From positions 166,246,976 through 166,310,975 of the forward strand of contig BTPG01000007.1 of the NCBI GenBank assembly GCA_036245525.1: a stretch of DNA of 64,000 bases. Reading direction: 5' to 3'. The position numbers and the translations under genes are program-made. Below are positions 54,421 to 64,000 of this stretch, in pieces. Under the pieces are notes generated by a model. It ran no database searches. It had not been told where the DNA came from and saw only the letters and a program-made list of their open reading frames with translations. The stretch comes from Semisulcospira habei. Its lineage: Eukaryota; Mollusca; Gastropoda; Semisulcospiridae. The first letter of the stretch is position 1, and every line of letters begins with the position of its first letter.

Positions 54421-55328
54421 GTCCATCTTCCACAACAAGCGTGTAGTCCCTAGCAGAAAATCATTTCTACAATGCGAGTGCGTATTAGACTCGGACGTGA
54501 AATGGTCTAAGCAAGCAAAAATACTGCACCATATCGAAAAGACAACAGTAAGCAAAGGCCACGGTCCTCGGGCCCACGGCCGTCGTAGGCCCCAAGACGT
54601 CTTGTTAATGGGGAATCGCATAACCAGAAGGAACTCAAACGATAAGATCAATCAGAATTCAGATCAAATGTCACTATTCTTCCCATTCCTCTTATCTAAT
54701 GGCATACAACTTTTTTTTTACTTTTTTATTTGCATGACACGCACACATACACATAACACAGCCAAAGTTACAAATTGCTTGCAGAGTATGGTAGACAAAT
54801 TTGAGTGTGTGCTTGTGCTTTTAAACACATAGACTGGTACATGATTAAACACACACATTTGCATGCAGGCATGCACACACATACACACACACACACACAA
54901 GGTGTGCACACACACATGCTAGATATACTTACATATTGTATGTGGTCGTTTATGTAGATGTTGGAAGTGCAGTCATGTACAGTTTGTGGTCCTAGTATTT
55001 TTAAAGAGGCACACCGGACCTTTTTTAAGGCTTCAGTTTGCAAAAAGCTTTTACTGGGATTCAGTATACACATATAGTCCCCGATCACTGTTAGTGCCAG
55101 TGAGACATTAAAATGAAGATAGTCAGTCAGTCAGTATACATACCCACTTAGACAGTACCCCCTATTGTTCCACCAAATGCTTTCTTTCGTCCGTTCTAAG
55201 TGAAAAAAGGCCCACCGGAATCTTTTGTGGGATCCCTAAAAAGATTGCTTCTGATAGTCGATGGTAGCTGACGTCATAACTATTCTATACGACCTTAGGT
55301 CATCTGCATAATTATAACCAGAGACAAG

Positions 55329-55547
55329 ATGGCAGATGAACCAGCAAAGAAAAAAAGAAAGTATCCTCGACTCGTGCCAACTGACATTGACAGACTTGGA
55401 ATTGAAGAGAAGAAATAGGTAGAGAGACAAGATCCCCCTAAGTACAACTGACATCGGACAAGTGAATATCGACTTGTGGCAACGCGAAAAGCAAGAGCTT
55501 GGCTTGACCGCCCACTTGGCGGAATTTGATGCTTTCCTGCTGAATCA
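55329..55547 (+). other. Candidate exon or short ORF, uncertain
   Basis: ATG at 55329 lies in good context (GACAAGATGG) and opens a 29-codon frame starting MADEPAKKKRKYPRLVPTD with a nuclear-signal-like KKKRK. After the TAG at 55416 a second frame continues to a consensus donor CA|GTAAGT at 55548 (ending EFDAFLLNQ). A one-base error or mutation near 55415 would be needed to join them. No family recognised. Confidence 0.3.
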
Positions 55548-55802
55548 GTAAGTAATCTACGGTCTTTGTCGATCTTCCTATAGTTCCGCGAGCGCTAGTG
55601 ATTTTCAGATTTCATGATCTTCAGTAGAATTTATCTCTTAGTGATTTCGCAAGATTTTAAACCTGTTTTATCATACAGTTACGAGCTAGTTATCACATAC
55701 ATGCTGCAGAGATCTGAAAACTATGGTGTTTGTCAAAGTTGCACAACGCTGGTCGTAATATGTTTTTGTCTGTACTGGCTCTCATTCACTCGATTCAGAG
55801 AG

Positions 55803-56160
55803 CCCCCACCTGGGTCTGCCCTGGGAGACTTGGGTGGGGTTAACTACTTTTTTGTTCCCAGGCTCACCCTGGCCAGCCCACAGGGTGGGTTTTCCCCTCT
55901 ATTCTAGGGCATGTGTTTCTGTCTACCCTTAGTCCATTCACCTGTATTTTCCTTTTTTAAACTCTCCCTACTGTCTGTAGCTCTTGATATTGGATTTGTG
56001 TTGCTAAATGGTCTTAGGTTTATTTAGCGTATTAGACCAGCTGGCGACATTATTCAATATTCTGTTTAGGTTCTTTTTCACAAGCAGTGCAGGCACATCC
56101 TGAGAAAGTCTTGTTGCTGTCGGGACGTTAAGCAATGTACAAACAACCAACCAACCAATT
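55803..56160 (+). mobile_element. Short retroposon, second copy, with target duplication
   Basis: Homologous to 12767-13148 from CCCCCACCTGGGTCTGCCC through GTCGGGACGTTAAGCAATGT and an ACCA-type tail. GATTCAGAGAG occurs at 55792-55802 and 56161-56171. Confidence 0.85.
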
Positions 56161-56171
56161 GATTCAGAGAG

Positions 56172-57394
56172 GTAGTGTTTCTGCTGGGAGGGTGCATTTA
56201 TCGTTTCCAATGTTTTCCATAGACCTCGATGTGTGAGCTGTGAAATTGATTGCAGTGCAGAAAGTAGGTATAAATACCAATGTTCTGTTTCAATGATGAA
56301 AGACGGTGCATGTTTCCGAGGGGAAAAGGATCAAAGGTCAAACTAGGTACCGTGGACTCGCTTTGCGAGCACCACACGCAAGCCCTTATACACGATCGTT
56401 ACTAGTAAATACTAGCAGGTCAAGTGGAGCCCTGATTGTGATTTTGACAGCCTAGCGAGTACGGAAGGTTATTCTACTTTCTGATGAAAAATTACGTCAA
56501 AGGGATGCCGGAGAACATCATTACACGTGTATACTGACACGTGTGTACATCACACCGATGACCTTGTGACCTGCAGTATTGTGATACACTGACAGTCAGC
56601 CCGGTTCTGCCTTGTGACATAGGCTCTTGAATATGCATATTAACTCAAAACGAGTCCAATACAGATGATAAATTCGCGACTCTGGTACAAAAAACAACAC
56701 ACCCTCCAAACGACAAATTTTGACATTTGGCATTGTACTTACATTATAAAGCTGTAAGATAGTACACAAAGGACCCATACACATATTGTCAGCAATATCT
56801 GTTGCAGACAGTTTTCTGACAGTGTTGAGATGCTTGATCCTGGGGAACATGACTAAGCGACCAATTGTAATATTTGTTACTGTAAAAGGCACGCACACAA
56901 TTGTGCTGATCTGTGATTTCTGAACTTATTCAGCAGAGGCAGAATGTTCAATATACCACCACACCTTAGTATTTTGATTGCACTTTTGTTATGTTTGTGT
57001 ACATTATGAAATAACAGACATTTTTTTCTGTTGTCTTTTTCTCCTACTTTGTTACATGTTTATTTAATCAGAAATTAAGCAGTGTCGTTTTATGTCGGTT
57101 TTTTTGTGTGGCAGGTTGTGCTTTGATTTTGTCTGTGAAAAAAATCCTGTTAACAAGTTATCAAATTGTGATGAAGAATGTGTTTATTGAGGCAGTCATG
57201 TGCTTGTCTGTGATTTTGGATCTTATAACCAAAGGCTGTAATGTCCAAAGTCACAGACCACCACACAAATTGCTCATTTTTTTCTGTCATACTGTAACAT
57301 TTTATTGTAGCCGACTTGTTTACATGTGTATACATCTCATGCCTTTATTCATAGAGTCAGATATCAATACATGTTCAACTTTTACAACTCCAGA
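56172..57394. other. Intergenic stretch, no supported gene
   Basis: AT-rich sequence with short frames only. A palindrome GTGATTTTGGATCTTATAAC ... AAGTCACAGACCAC at about 57212-57263 may be a MITE remnant. Confidence 0.45.
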
Positions 57395-57699
57395 GTTTGT
57401 TTCCTCATAACCCTTGCTGATGACAGTACTATTAGGAATGTATGCTTAGCTTACCGATTTCAGCCTCCAAAACGTGTGTTGCTACACAACCAGGGGCGTT
57501 ACTCTAGCAAGCAGTTAACATGTACCCTGGGTAACCCCCCTTCCTCCTCACGTGAGATGTGCACTCACGCCAGTCTTCTTATGCTTAGCTGCCTTGTAAA
57601 AGGATTGCCGGTTTCAGTCTCGGCAGGCTTCGTCCACTGGATTATTTTCTACCCCTGGTCAAAGCTTCCCTAGGATATGGTGAGGTAGGATATGGTGAG

Positions 57700-57878
57700 G
57701 TAAGGCCTCGGATAATGCCATTCGCCGCCGGAATGAGTTTGGCCCCGTCATTTTCTGAAGAATTTGAATTTGCCGTGGTATTTCGACTTTGCAGCTCGGC
57801 AGACTGGTAGTGAGCGCAGTTCACGTGGCCTTAGGCGCCACGTACGGTCGTGTTTCTGATGTTTGCTCTATGTTGCAG
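57700..57878 (+). other. Probable leader intron in DIRS element 2
   Basis: GAG|GTAAGGCCTCGG and TATGTTGCAG|TGCAGG match the donor-acceptor pair of element 1 in sequence and spacing (179 against 187 bp). Confidence 0.5.
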
Positions 57879-58359
57879 TGCAGGGAGCAGTGGCCAGCGC
57901 GCTGGATGTTTGCGCACCTCGCCTTGGGGCGGACTTCTGAGACGGAGGGCCCCGGCGGTGAGAGCTTCCTGGCACGGGCGCCTACAGTCACCCCACTACG
58001 CGGCCGATGAGGTACGGTAACCTTCTCCACGCTGGCGCCTACCTGTGGGCGAGCTTACAGGTGAGATATTTTATCTCAGTTTCTAGCGACATTTACTTGC
58101 CGGCGGGCGCGCAGCGTCGAGGCCAGCCCTCCTCGACTGTCGCCTCCTCCCCGCTGCGGCGGCAGGCCTCTTGGGCAGTCTTCGTTCATCCCGCCTGATT
58201 AGCTGCGATGCGGGTCATTCCGCTTCTCGCTCAACTAGAGGCGCTTCAGGTATGTCCCGCCTGATTATCCCACGGCCGCCATAGCTGCGTCTTCGCACCC
58301 AGATGGCTGTCCCGCAATACGGGTTTTCTTGACTTGGCCGCGCAGAATGCTGACTTCAC

Positions 58360-59140
58360 TGGCTAAGGATGGTCGCCTGGCACCGTCCTTCCCTTACGTT
58401 TAAACTCTTTCGCGCTCTTTCCTCTTGGTTCCTGGACGTGCTCGATCCGCACAGCCCAAGGATCGCTGCCGATGGCGCCGATGTCTCCCCGCTACGGGGC
58501 AAACGTCCCTGCGAGACCTTGGCCGTAAGCGCGTTCACGTTTGTTTCCGGTTCGCCGACCTTTCCCAGGAAGACGTGCGTCCTTCTGACCGGGAGCGAGC
58601 TACGCGCACTCTCAGTGCGTCCCCCCCCCCTCCCCTGTCTGCAGCCGGGGACCGGTGGCTCAGTTCAGCTCCTTACCAGCCCAACGCTGTTGACCAAGGA
58701 TGGATCCCCTCTCGGCTACGCTTCAGACAACTCTTCAGCCACTGCAGGTCCGTGGCCAGTCCCGGGAGCCCTGACAGCTGGATCCTGTCTGGGCGCTGTA
58801 ATATACCCTCGCCAACCCAAGCCCCATGCGCCGGGCAGCAACGACTTCTGCCCAGATCCTCCCCGCGTGGCGCAGCGGAGTCATACTTTCCACATACGCA
58901 AGCCTCTCCCCGGAGGACGCGAAGAGGCTGAGGATCAGGGCGCGTATGGGCAGAGCCATTGCCACACGCCTCACTCTGACCGCGACTGCAGAGGGTGGCA
59001 CATTGTAACGGTGGTGGGCTGGTGGGAAGATAACTTCTCCCTCCTCTACCCCGGAGGCCTCTCAGGCCTGCGAGAGTGCCTGGCCCTAGTGGGGCGCATC
59101 ACTGTGGTGCAACACTCCCTCCTGGCGCTGGACGCGCCTT
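58360..59140 (+). pseudogene. DIRS element 2 tyrosine recombinase remnant
   Basis: WHRPSLTFKLFRALSSWFLD opens the region; RKTCVLLTGSELRALSVRP corresponds to the SELHALS box. RLTLTATAEGGTL and YPGGLSGLRECLALVG correspond to the C-terminal box, and the end QHSLLALDAPWVTLS parallels QHSLPAP in element 1. Frames shift several times. Confidence 0.7.
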
Positions 59141-59678
59141 GGGTGACGCTTAGCTTTTTTTTTTTTGTCGGTAGTTTTTTTTTTTTTTTTTAAATATCAA
59201 AATAGCCAATACAATGAAGTGTTTGTGTTCGAATTTAAATGGACATAAGTTACAAAATGGACAATGATTTAGCTGTCTTACAGTTACTGCGAAGTGGGAG
59301 AGTGTGTGTGTGTGCTATTGCTTGTCTGCGTGATTGCCGCGGGTATCTGTTCTGATCTTTTAGTGCATGTTTGTGTTTTTGTTCATACATTAAAATATTC
59401 AGAGATGACATTCAATATTCAAATAAAGTCATATTAGGGAGAACATCTAAACACAATACAAGTGATGCCAAGCACGAGCCTTTCCTTACAGATTACATTT
59501 TTGTTACATGCTCTACTCATTGTATTAAACATGTGTAATTTTCCGGACGAGCAAGTCCTGCGCCAACATGCATACTATATCTAGCTTCTTTCCGTATCTG
59601 TATTTACCAACACACGCTTTGGCGACAAGTATAATATGGTTGATAACTTTCACGTCACTATTCTACACGTTATCCACT

Positions 59679-61620
59679 TCAAAGCCAAATAATACATCTT
59701 TTAATTTTATGACATGACCAAAAGAAATGTTCTATGTAATCTTTATCATCACAAAAGTCACATTTTTCAGAAGTCTTAATGCCCATCTTATGCAGAAGAA
59801 TATTTGTGTGTAGTAATCGCAGCCTTGTTTCTTTTACACATTTTTCTGCTAAAGACCAGTGTGCCTTTGACAGAGTAACACCACACTTTCTCTGCCAAAA
59901 GGACAATGCTCTAGGCACCGCTGTACCTGCCGTTACCAGAGAATGAGAGATAGGCGGATAGCACGGGGTGCATACCGCAAAGCCTCCATATAGTTGCGTG
60001 GTACAAAAGATACGTCGGGCTCCACGCGAGCCATACGTGCCCTAAGGGCCGTACACAAAGCGTTGTATTCAAACAGCCGGCAATGCTTGTTGCCGACCAT
60101 TTGACATATTTGAAGAAAAGATATGATATTACCATAAGACAAGACATCGTCTACAAAGCAAACACAGCCCGTATCCAATCTCTAAAGAACAAACTCTTAT
60201 GCTTATACATAATTTCAGAATTGTTCCACAAACATTGGTTATTAAGCTGAAGGGGAAAATCATCTTTCGGTAAAATGGTAGTCTTATTATCACACCATAT
60301 TGTCAATACTTCCCTCCAAAAAACACTTTTAGTCAACCGCAGACCCGCAAATTGCTTGGCCACTACATTAGAATGAAAACATGCAAACTCTTTGCCTAAA
60401 GCAGCGGACATGTGACGCGGAATAATTTTCCATTTCTCATAGCCATTATGTTGAATTCTTAGTGACCATGACAACAAAAATGAAGCTTGCATATCATGGA
60501 CATTGATCATCTTCAGACCAGCATTCTCTGTACCGTTACACATGATACTTCTTTTAACCTTTTCAAAGGCCCGAGTATTGGTACTTCTCTTTTTCCAGAT
60601 AAATCTGAACAACAGTGTATTAAGCTTATTCAGCATGTCTCTCGGGGCAGAAAGTGATTGTATTAGACATATGTAAACTGCGACAATAAAAATGATTTAA
60701 CAATACATATTTTCCCTGCGATACTAAGATTTTTTTTTGACCATGCTGATATAGTTCTTCGTACTTTATCCAGTCTGTGTAACCAGTTGTCCTCTAAACT
60801 CGAGGCAGGTATGCCACTGCCGAAAACAATTCCCAAAAATTTCAGACGTTTTTTCCAAGTGATGCCGTATGGTTTTTCATGACAGTCTTTCAACGAGCCA
60901 AGCCACATGGCCTCAGTTTTCTTTCTGTTCATTTGTAAACCTGTAAACTTTGAAAACTGTTGAATTAACTCCAGGACCCTTTCAAGATATGATTTGTTTT
61001 TCAGAAATAAGCTTATATCGTCTGCATACATTGCTAATTTGAGCAAACTGATATCCTCTGAAGTGTGTGAAATAGTTGGAAGATGCAGACCCGGCACAGA
61101 CGGGTCTGTGCGGATTTTAATGGCTAATAACTCTGGCTAGAACGAAGGCCATCGGAGAAAAAGGACACCCCTGCATTATTCCCGACCTGACTTTAAAACA
61201 CCGAGACATCCATCCCATGTAGTTTAAACAGCTTTCTGTATTACTTGTCGAGACATTCATCCATCTGACAAAGTTTTCCCCAAAACCAAACCTTTGAAAT
61301 GCCCAAATCATATTCTTTTGAGACAGAGTCAAATGCTTGCTTGTAGTCTAGCACAAGTAATATTCCTGGTTTATTTTCTATATTTAAATTGTCTATAGTG
61401 TCATCAATAAGTCTGATAACATCACTGACTTTCCTGCCCTTTATGAAACCAACTTGATCCTCGCGGTGAACTAAACTACTTATGACTCATTAACCACATA
61501 CGATTCCTGGACACATATCACGTCGTACAAATTTCGTTTTAGCCTGTTGAAAAAAGTTTTTCTTTTATTATCATTTCTCAAGCCATGGGCGTTTATAGTA
61601 ACGATATTGAGTTTGTCCAT
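59679..61620 (-). pseudogene. Tx1-type LINE ORF2, endonuclease deleted
   Basis: After NVVCVQES-like start (VICVQESYVVNES at about 61495) the frame resumes at REDQVGFIKGRKVSDVIRL (RT). LVLDYKQAFDSVSKE, MQGCPFSPMAFVLA and MYADDISLFL are RT motifs; GLQMNRKKTEAMWLGS follows. The C-terminus has LNTLLFRFIWKKR and a CDFCDDKDYIEHFFWSC zinc-finger-like end. Several frameshifts separate these blocks. Confidence 0.85.
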
Positions 61621-61849
61621 TCACTAAAGCAATATTTTCATATTTGCATGTAGTAGCATAGGTAGAGACGCTGTTCATTCTCATAGTCCGGGGGCATGGC
61701 CGATTCGTCAACCCAAGCCACAACCAAGCACAATCTGTCAAGAGACAGCAAGTCTATCTCCGTGGAAAGCGAGACCCACATTATAATACAATGAAAATCT
61801 CGTCTTCCACAAACATGTACTTGCCGTCTGTCGCCAAACCAAAGCAGAA

Positions 61850-63160
61850 CAGCTTACGTCGCGGCTGCGTCACCAAGTAGGTCAGCAGGGTTCCCTGCTA
61901 TATCGGACACAGAATCCTCGCCAGCTGATGGTGGTGACGTCACCGCTGGAGTTTCCCTCTTGGTGCGTACCGCTCGCTTTCTCTGCGAATCCTCAGACAT
62001 AGGGCTGCTAAGCTGACGTTTGGACACGGAGCACGAGCGTGATCTCCCTGTACCGCGGAAATGCAGGGTGGTTTGTGTGGAGGGTGGCCCTCTTGCTGTA
62101 AATGGCGTATTGCGGGGATCCATGGATGACACTGGTGTAGATGTGGCCGTGGTGATGACACGTGTAGATGTGGCCGTGGTGATGACACTGGTGTAGATGT
62201 GGCCGTGGTGATGACACTGGTGTAGATGTAGCCGTGGTGATGGTACTAGTCGTCATTGCTGAGGAGGTGGTTGCCGCGGTCGCCCTTGTAGTCATCTGAT
62301 TGCCTGACCCCACGGGCTGGCTGGGGCCTGACGCTGACGGTCCTGGGGTCGGAGGCCGGGGTGGGGGTTGATGGCTTGGTGTAGGGGCGTGCTGGGTGGG
62401 GGACGGGGTTCCAGCGACAACAGAGGCCCACGAGGAGGGTGGGGGGGAGGACTGGGGACACGTGGGGTCTCCGGCTTTGTGCCCGGGGGTGCAGCACGTT
62501 CTACAGACGATGTCTATCTCGCACGTGGCCGCCCGGTGGCCCTGTCGTAGACACCTGGAACAGGTGACCGAGGCTGCATTCTGACGCTGCTCCCGGTGGT
62601 AGAGACTGGCTGTGCACGTACCGATCTTCACCCGAGTGGGCTGGGGTTCCCGAGGAATTTCGATGTAGACAAATCTCCTGCCTGTTAGCCACCGCGTCAG
62701 GCCTCCCCTCTCAACCCTGTCCCTCTCCATCAGTAGATTCGATCGTGGCTTGCAGCCCAGCTTGGTGATTGTCGCTTCTATTTCTTGGTTACTGTATGAA
62801 ATATGAACATTCCCAATCACGAGTTTAGTCATGTAGACTTCCTGCCTGTCGTCTGCCGATCGCACTATAAATGGATTTTTATCAAACAGGGTCACTAATT
62901 GATCCCTGACAGTCATGCCTTGCAGCAACAGTTTCACGCTAGCCTCAGGAGTCTTAGGGTAGAGCCTCCACAGGCCCCCTATTCTGTGAGCACCAACGAC
63001 CGTGTTTTACCTGCTGGTACTCTCTGCCGCGGCACACATCTCGCGCACGGAGTAAGGTGGGGAGTTCTCGGCCAAGTGTAGACTTCCGAGTGCACGGGAT
63101 GAAGGTGGCCGGGACACCCCTGTCACCGGTCGTCTTTGCACCGTTGTATGTATCGGTCAT
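61850..63160 (-). pseudogene. Tx1-type LINE ORF1 (Gag with zinc knuckles)
   Basis: From ATG at 63160 (MTDTYNGAKTTGDRGVPATF) it continues with RDVC, NTVVGA-type and LYPKTPEASVKLLLQG segments, then FVYIEIPREPQPTRV. Knuckles are CSRCLRQGHRAATC and CRTCCTPGHKAGDPTC. A Pro/Ser/Thr-rich tail carries a 30-bp tandem repeat (62115-62235, GTGTAGATGTGGCCGTGGTG on the plus strand). A frameshift near 63000 and others near 62110 break it. Confidence 0.82.
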
Positions 63161-63399
63161 TTTTGCAAAGAAACGCGTCTAAGAATACAACTTACAGTCA
63201 CAAAAAGTAATGGTGTCTCACCGACCACTGTACCAATTCCTGAGGGAGGGCACGTCCTGTAGTTACAGTAAATCGCCAGTGGGGTGACGCTTAGCTGAAA
63301 TCGTCGGGAGTGTGCACCTACGGGGGCCCGAGCCTTTAGCGTTGACGCAGGAGTAGGTGGTAGTGGGCAGCACCCTCCTCCTCCTCGCAATTCATCCTA

Positions 63400-63490
63400 A
63401 TACTAATGTCATTGGTAAGGGTTTTGAGGAAACAAATGAATTTTTCTCTAAAATGTATTTTTTCGAAAAATAATTACCGATGACATTACT
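63400..63490. repeat. Internal complementary region of DIRS element 2
   Basis: TAATGTCATTGGTAAGGGTT ... GAGGAAACAAAT is the complement of the left end, and GAATTTTTCTCTAAAATG ... ACCGATGACATTAC that of the right end. Confidence 0.8.
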
Positions 63491-63850
63491 CGAACGTCCC
63501 TTCCGCCTACCCCGCTTGCCGCCAGTATGCTAAGATAAGACTGGCGTGATTACACAGCTCACGTGAGGAGGAAGGGAGGCTACCCAGGGTACGTAGTAAC
63601 TGCTTGCTAGTTACGCCCCTGGTTGTGTAGCAACACATTTTGGAGGCTGAAATTGGTAAGCTAAGCATACATTCCTAATAGTAATGTCATTGGTAAGTAT
63701 TTTAGACAAAAATTCATTTTTGCTTACTGGTTTAAATTAAGGCAATTACCAGCAAACGCATTTGTTGCCCCCTTATTTTGATTTCAACTGCAGTTTGATT
63801 TTGTTATTGATGTTACTATATATTTCCTTGGCTTGTTGGTGCAGTCATCA

Positions 63851-63855
<5 letters not shown>

Positions 63856-63888
<33 letters not shown>
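63856..63888. repeat. (AT)n microsatellite
   Basis: AT dinucleotide run of about 33 bp near the right edge. The remainder to 64000 shows nothing recognisable. Confidence 0.95.
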
Positions 63889-63890
<2 letters not shown>

Positions 63891-64000
63891 AATATTGGTA
63901 AACAACAAACATTTCTTTCTTGTAAACAGTATCAGTAGATTTCATACTATTTCAATCTAAAAGAGTATTTTAAACATGTAAAACGATATGTTTTCCTGTA

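Larger units (their letters stand above)
59156..63281 (-). mobile_element. Tx1-type (L1 group) LINE inserted in DIRS element 2
   Basis: 15-bp duplications GGGTGACGCTTAGCT at 59141-59155 and 63282-63296 flank it. Its poly-A (plus-strand T runs at 59155-59191) is at the left. On the minus strand ORF1 is a zinc-knuckle Gag; ORF2 starts MDKLNIVTINAHGLRNDNKR at about 61620 but jumps at about 61485 from the endonuclease start directly to RT domain 1. It is an internally deleted, dead copy. Confidence 0.88.
57395..63714 (+). mobile_element. DIRS-type YR retrotransposon (element 2), RT-less, with nested Tx1-type LINE
   Basis: Inverted terminal repeats at about 57423-57540 and 63575-63685 share TTGTGTAGCAACAC and GCTGAAATTGGTAAGCTAAG (with small differences). 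An internal complementary region lies at about 63400-63490, combining GAGGAAACAAAT with GAATTTTTCTCTAAAATG. Right end is at about 63714. Only Gag-like and recombinase-like remnants remain; RT and RNase H are gone. Without the LINE it is about 2.2 kb. The family differs from element 1 in most of its terminal sequence but keeps the same plan. Confidence 0.85.

Overview
The window is animal nuclear DNA. Genes are split by GT-AG introns and most of the sequence is transposable elements, palindromic MITEs and microsatellites. The mix of DIRS-type YR retrotransposons, L2-, I/Nimb-, RTE- and Tx1-type LINEs and tRNA-SINEs with an AACT-type tail suggests a lophotrochozoan, most likely a mollusc. That assignment is inference; nothing here fixes the species.

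Host genes. (1) A secreted, low-complexity protein is read leftwards from 4871. Its first coding exon is about 2.9 kb, ends in a splice donor at 1931 and points off the left edge. (2) A Kazal-type protease-inhibitor gene on the minus strand has three consecutive coding exons (10008-9876, 9330-9115, 8330-8252) that join in phase into two six-cysteine Kazal domains and a stop. Its signal-peptide exon was not found. (3) A complete sedoheptulokinase gene (SHPK) on the plus strand has five coding exons (25100-25333, 25858-26261, 29596-29771, 42897-43097, 46410-46840). All phases agree and predict 481 aa. Its introns hold most of the elements between 25 and 46 kb.

Layout. 0-11 kb: TTAA-bounded hairpin MITEs, the two minus-strand genes and microsatellites. 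11.9-15.2 kb: an inverted LINE-derived duplication. 15.5-19.4 kb: an L2/CR1-type LINE. 21.4-22.1 kb: a tail-to-tail pair of tRNA-SINEs. 25.1-46.8 kb: SHPK, with a gag-only LTR element in intron 2 (26655-29371), a DIRS element in intron 3 (29790-41420) that itself contains a roughly 6-kb I/Nimb-type LINE (12-bp target duplication) and a 5'-truncated LINE, and an RTE-type LINE in intron 4. 47.5-50.6 kb: a TTAA-flanked DNA transposon with 13-bp terminal repeats and a broken Kolobok/Mutator-like transposase, hit by a second RTE copy. 50.6-56.2 kb: hairpin MITEs and a SINE-like repeat. 57.4-63.7 kb: a second, RT-less DIRS element carrying a Tx1-type LINE (15-bp target duplication).

No operon, CRISPR array, rRNA or functional tRNA was seen. 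The most unusual content is a group of TTAA-ended palindromic MITE families, some chained end to end through shared TTAA, and two DIRS elements whose internal complementary regions can be read directly.
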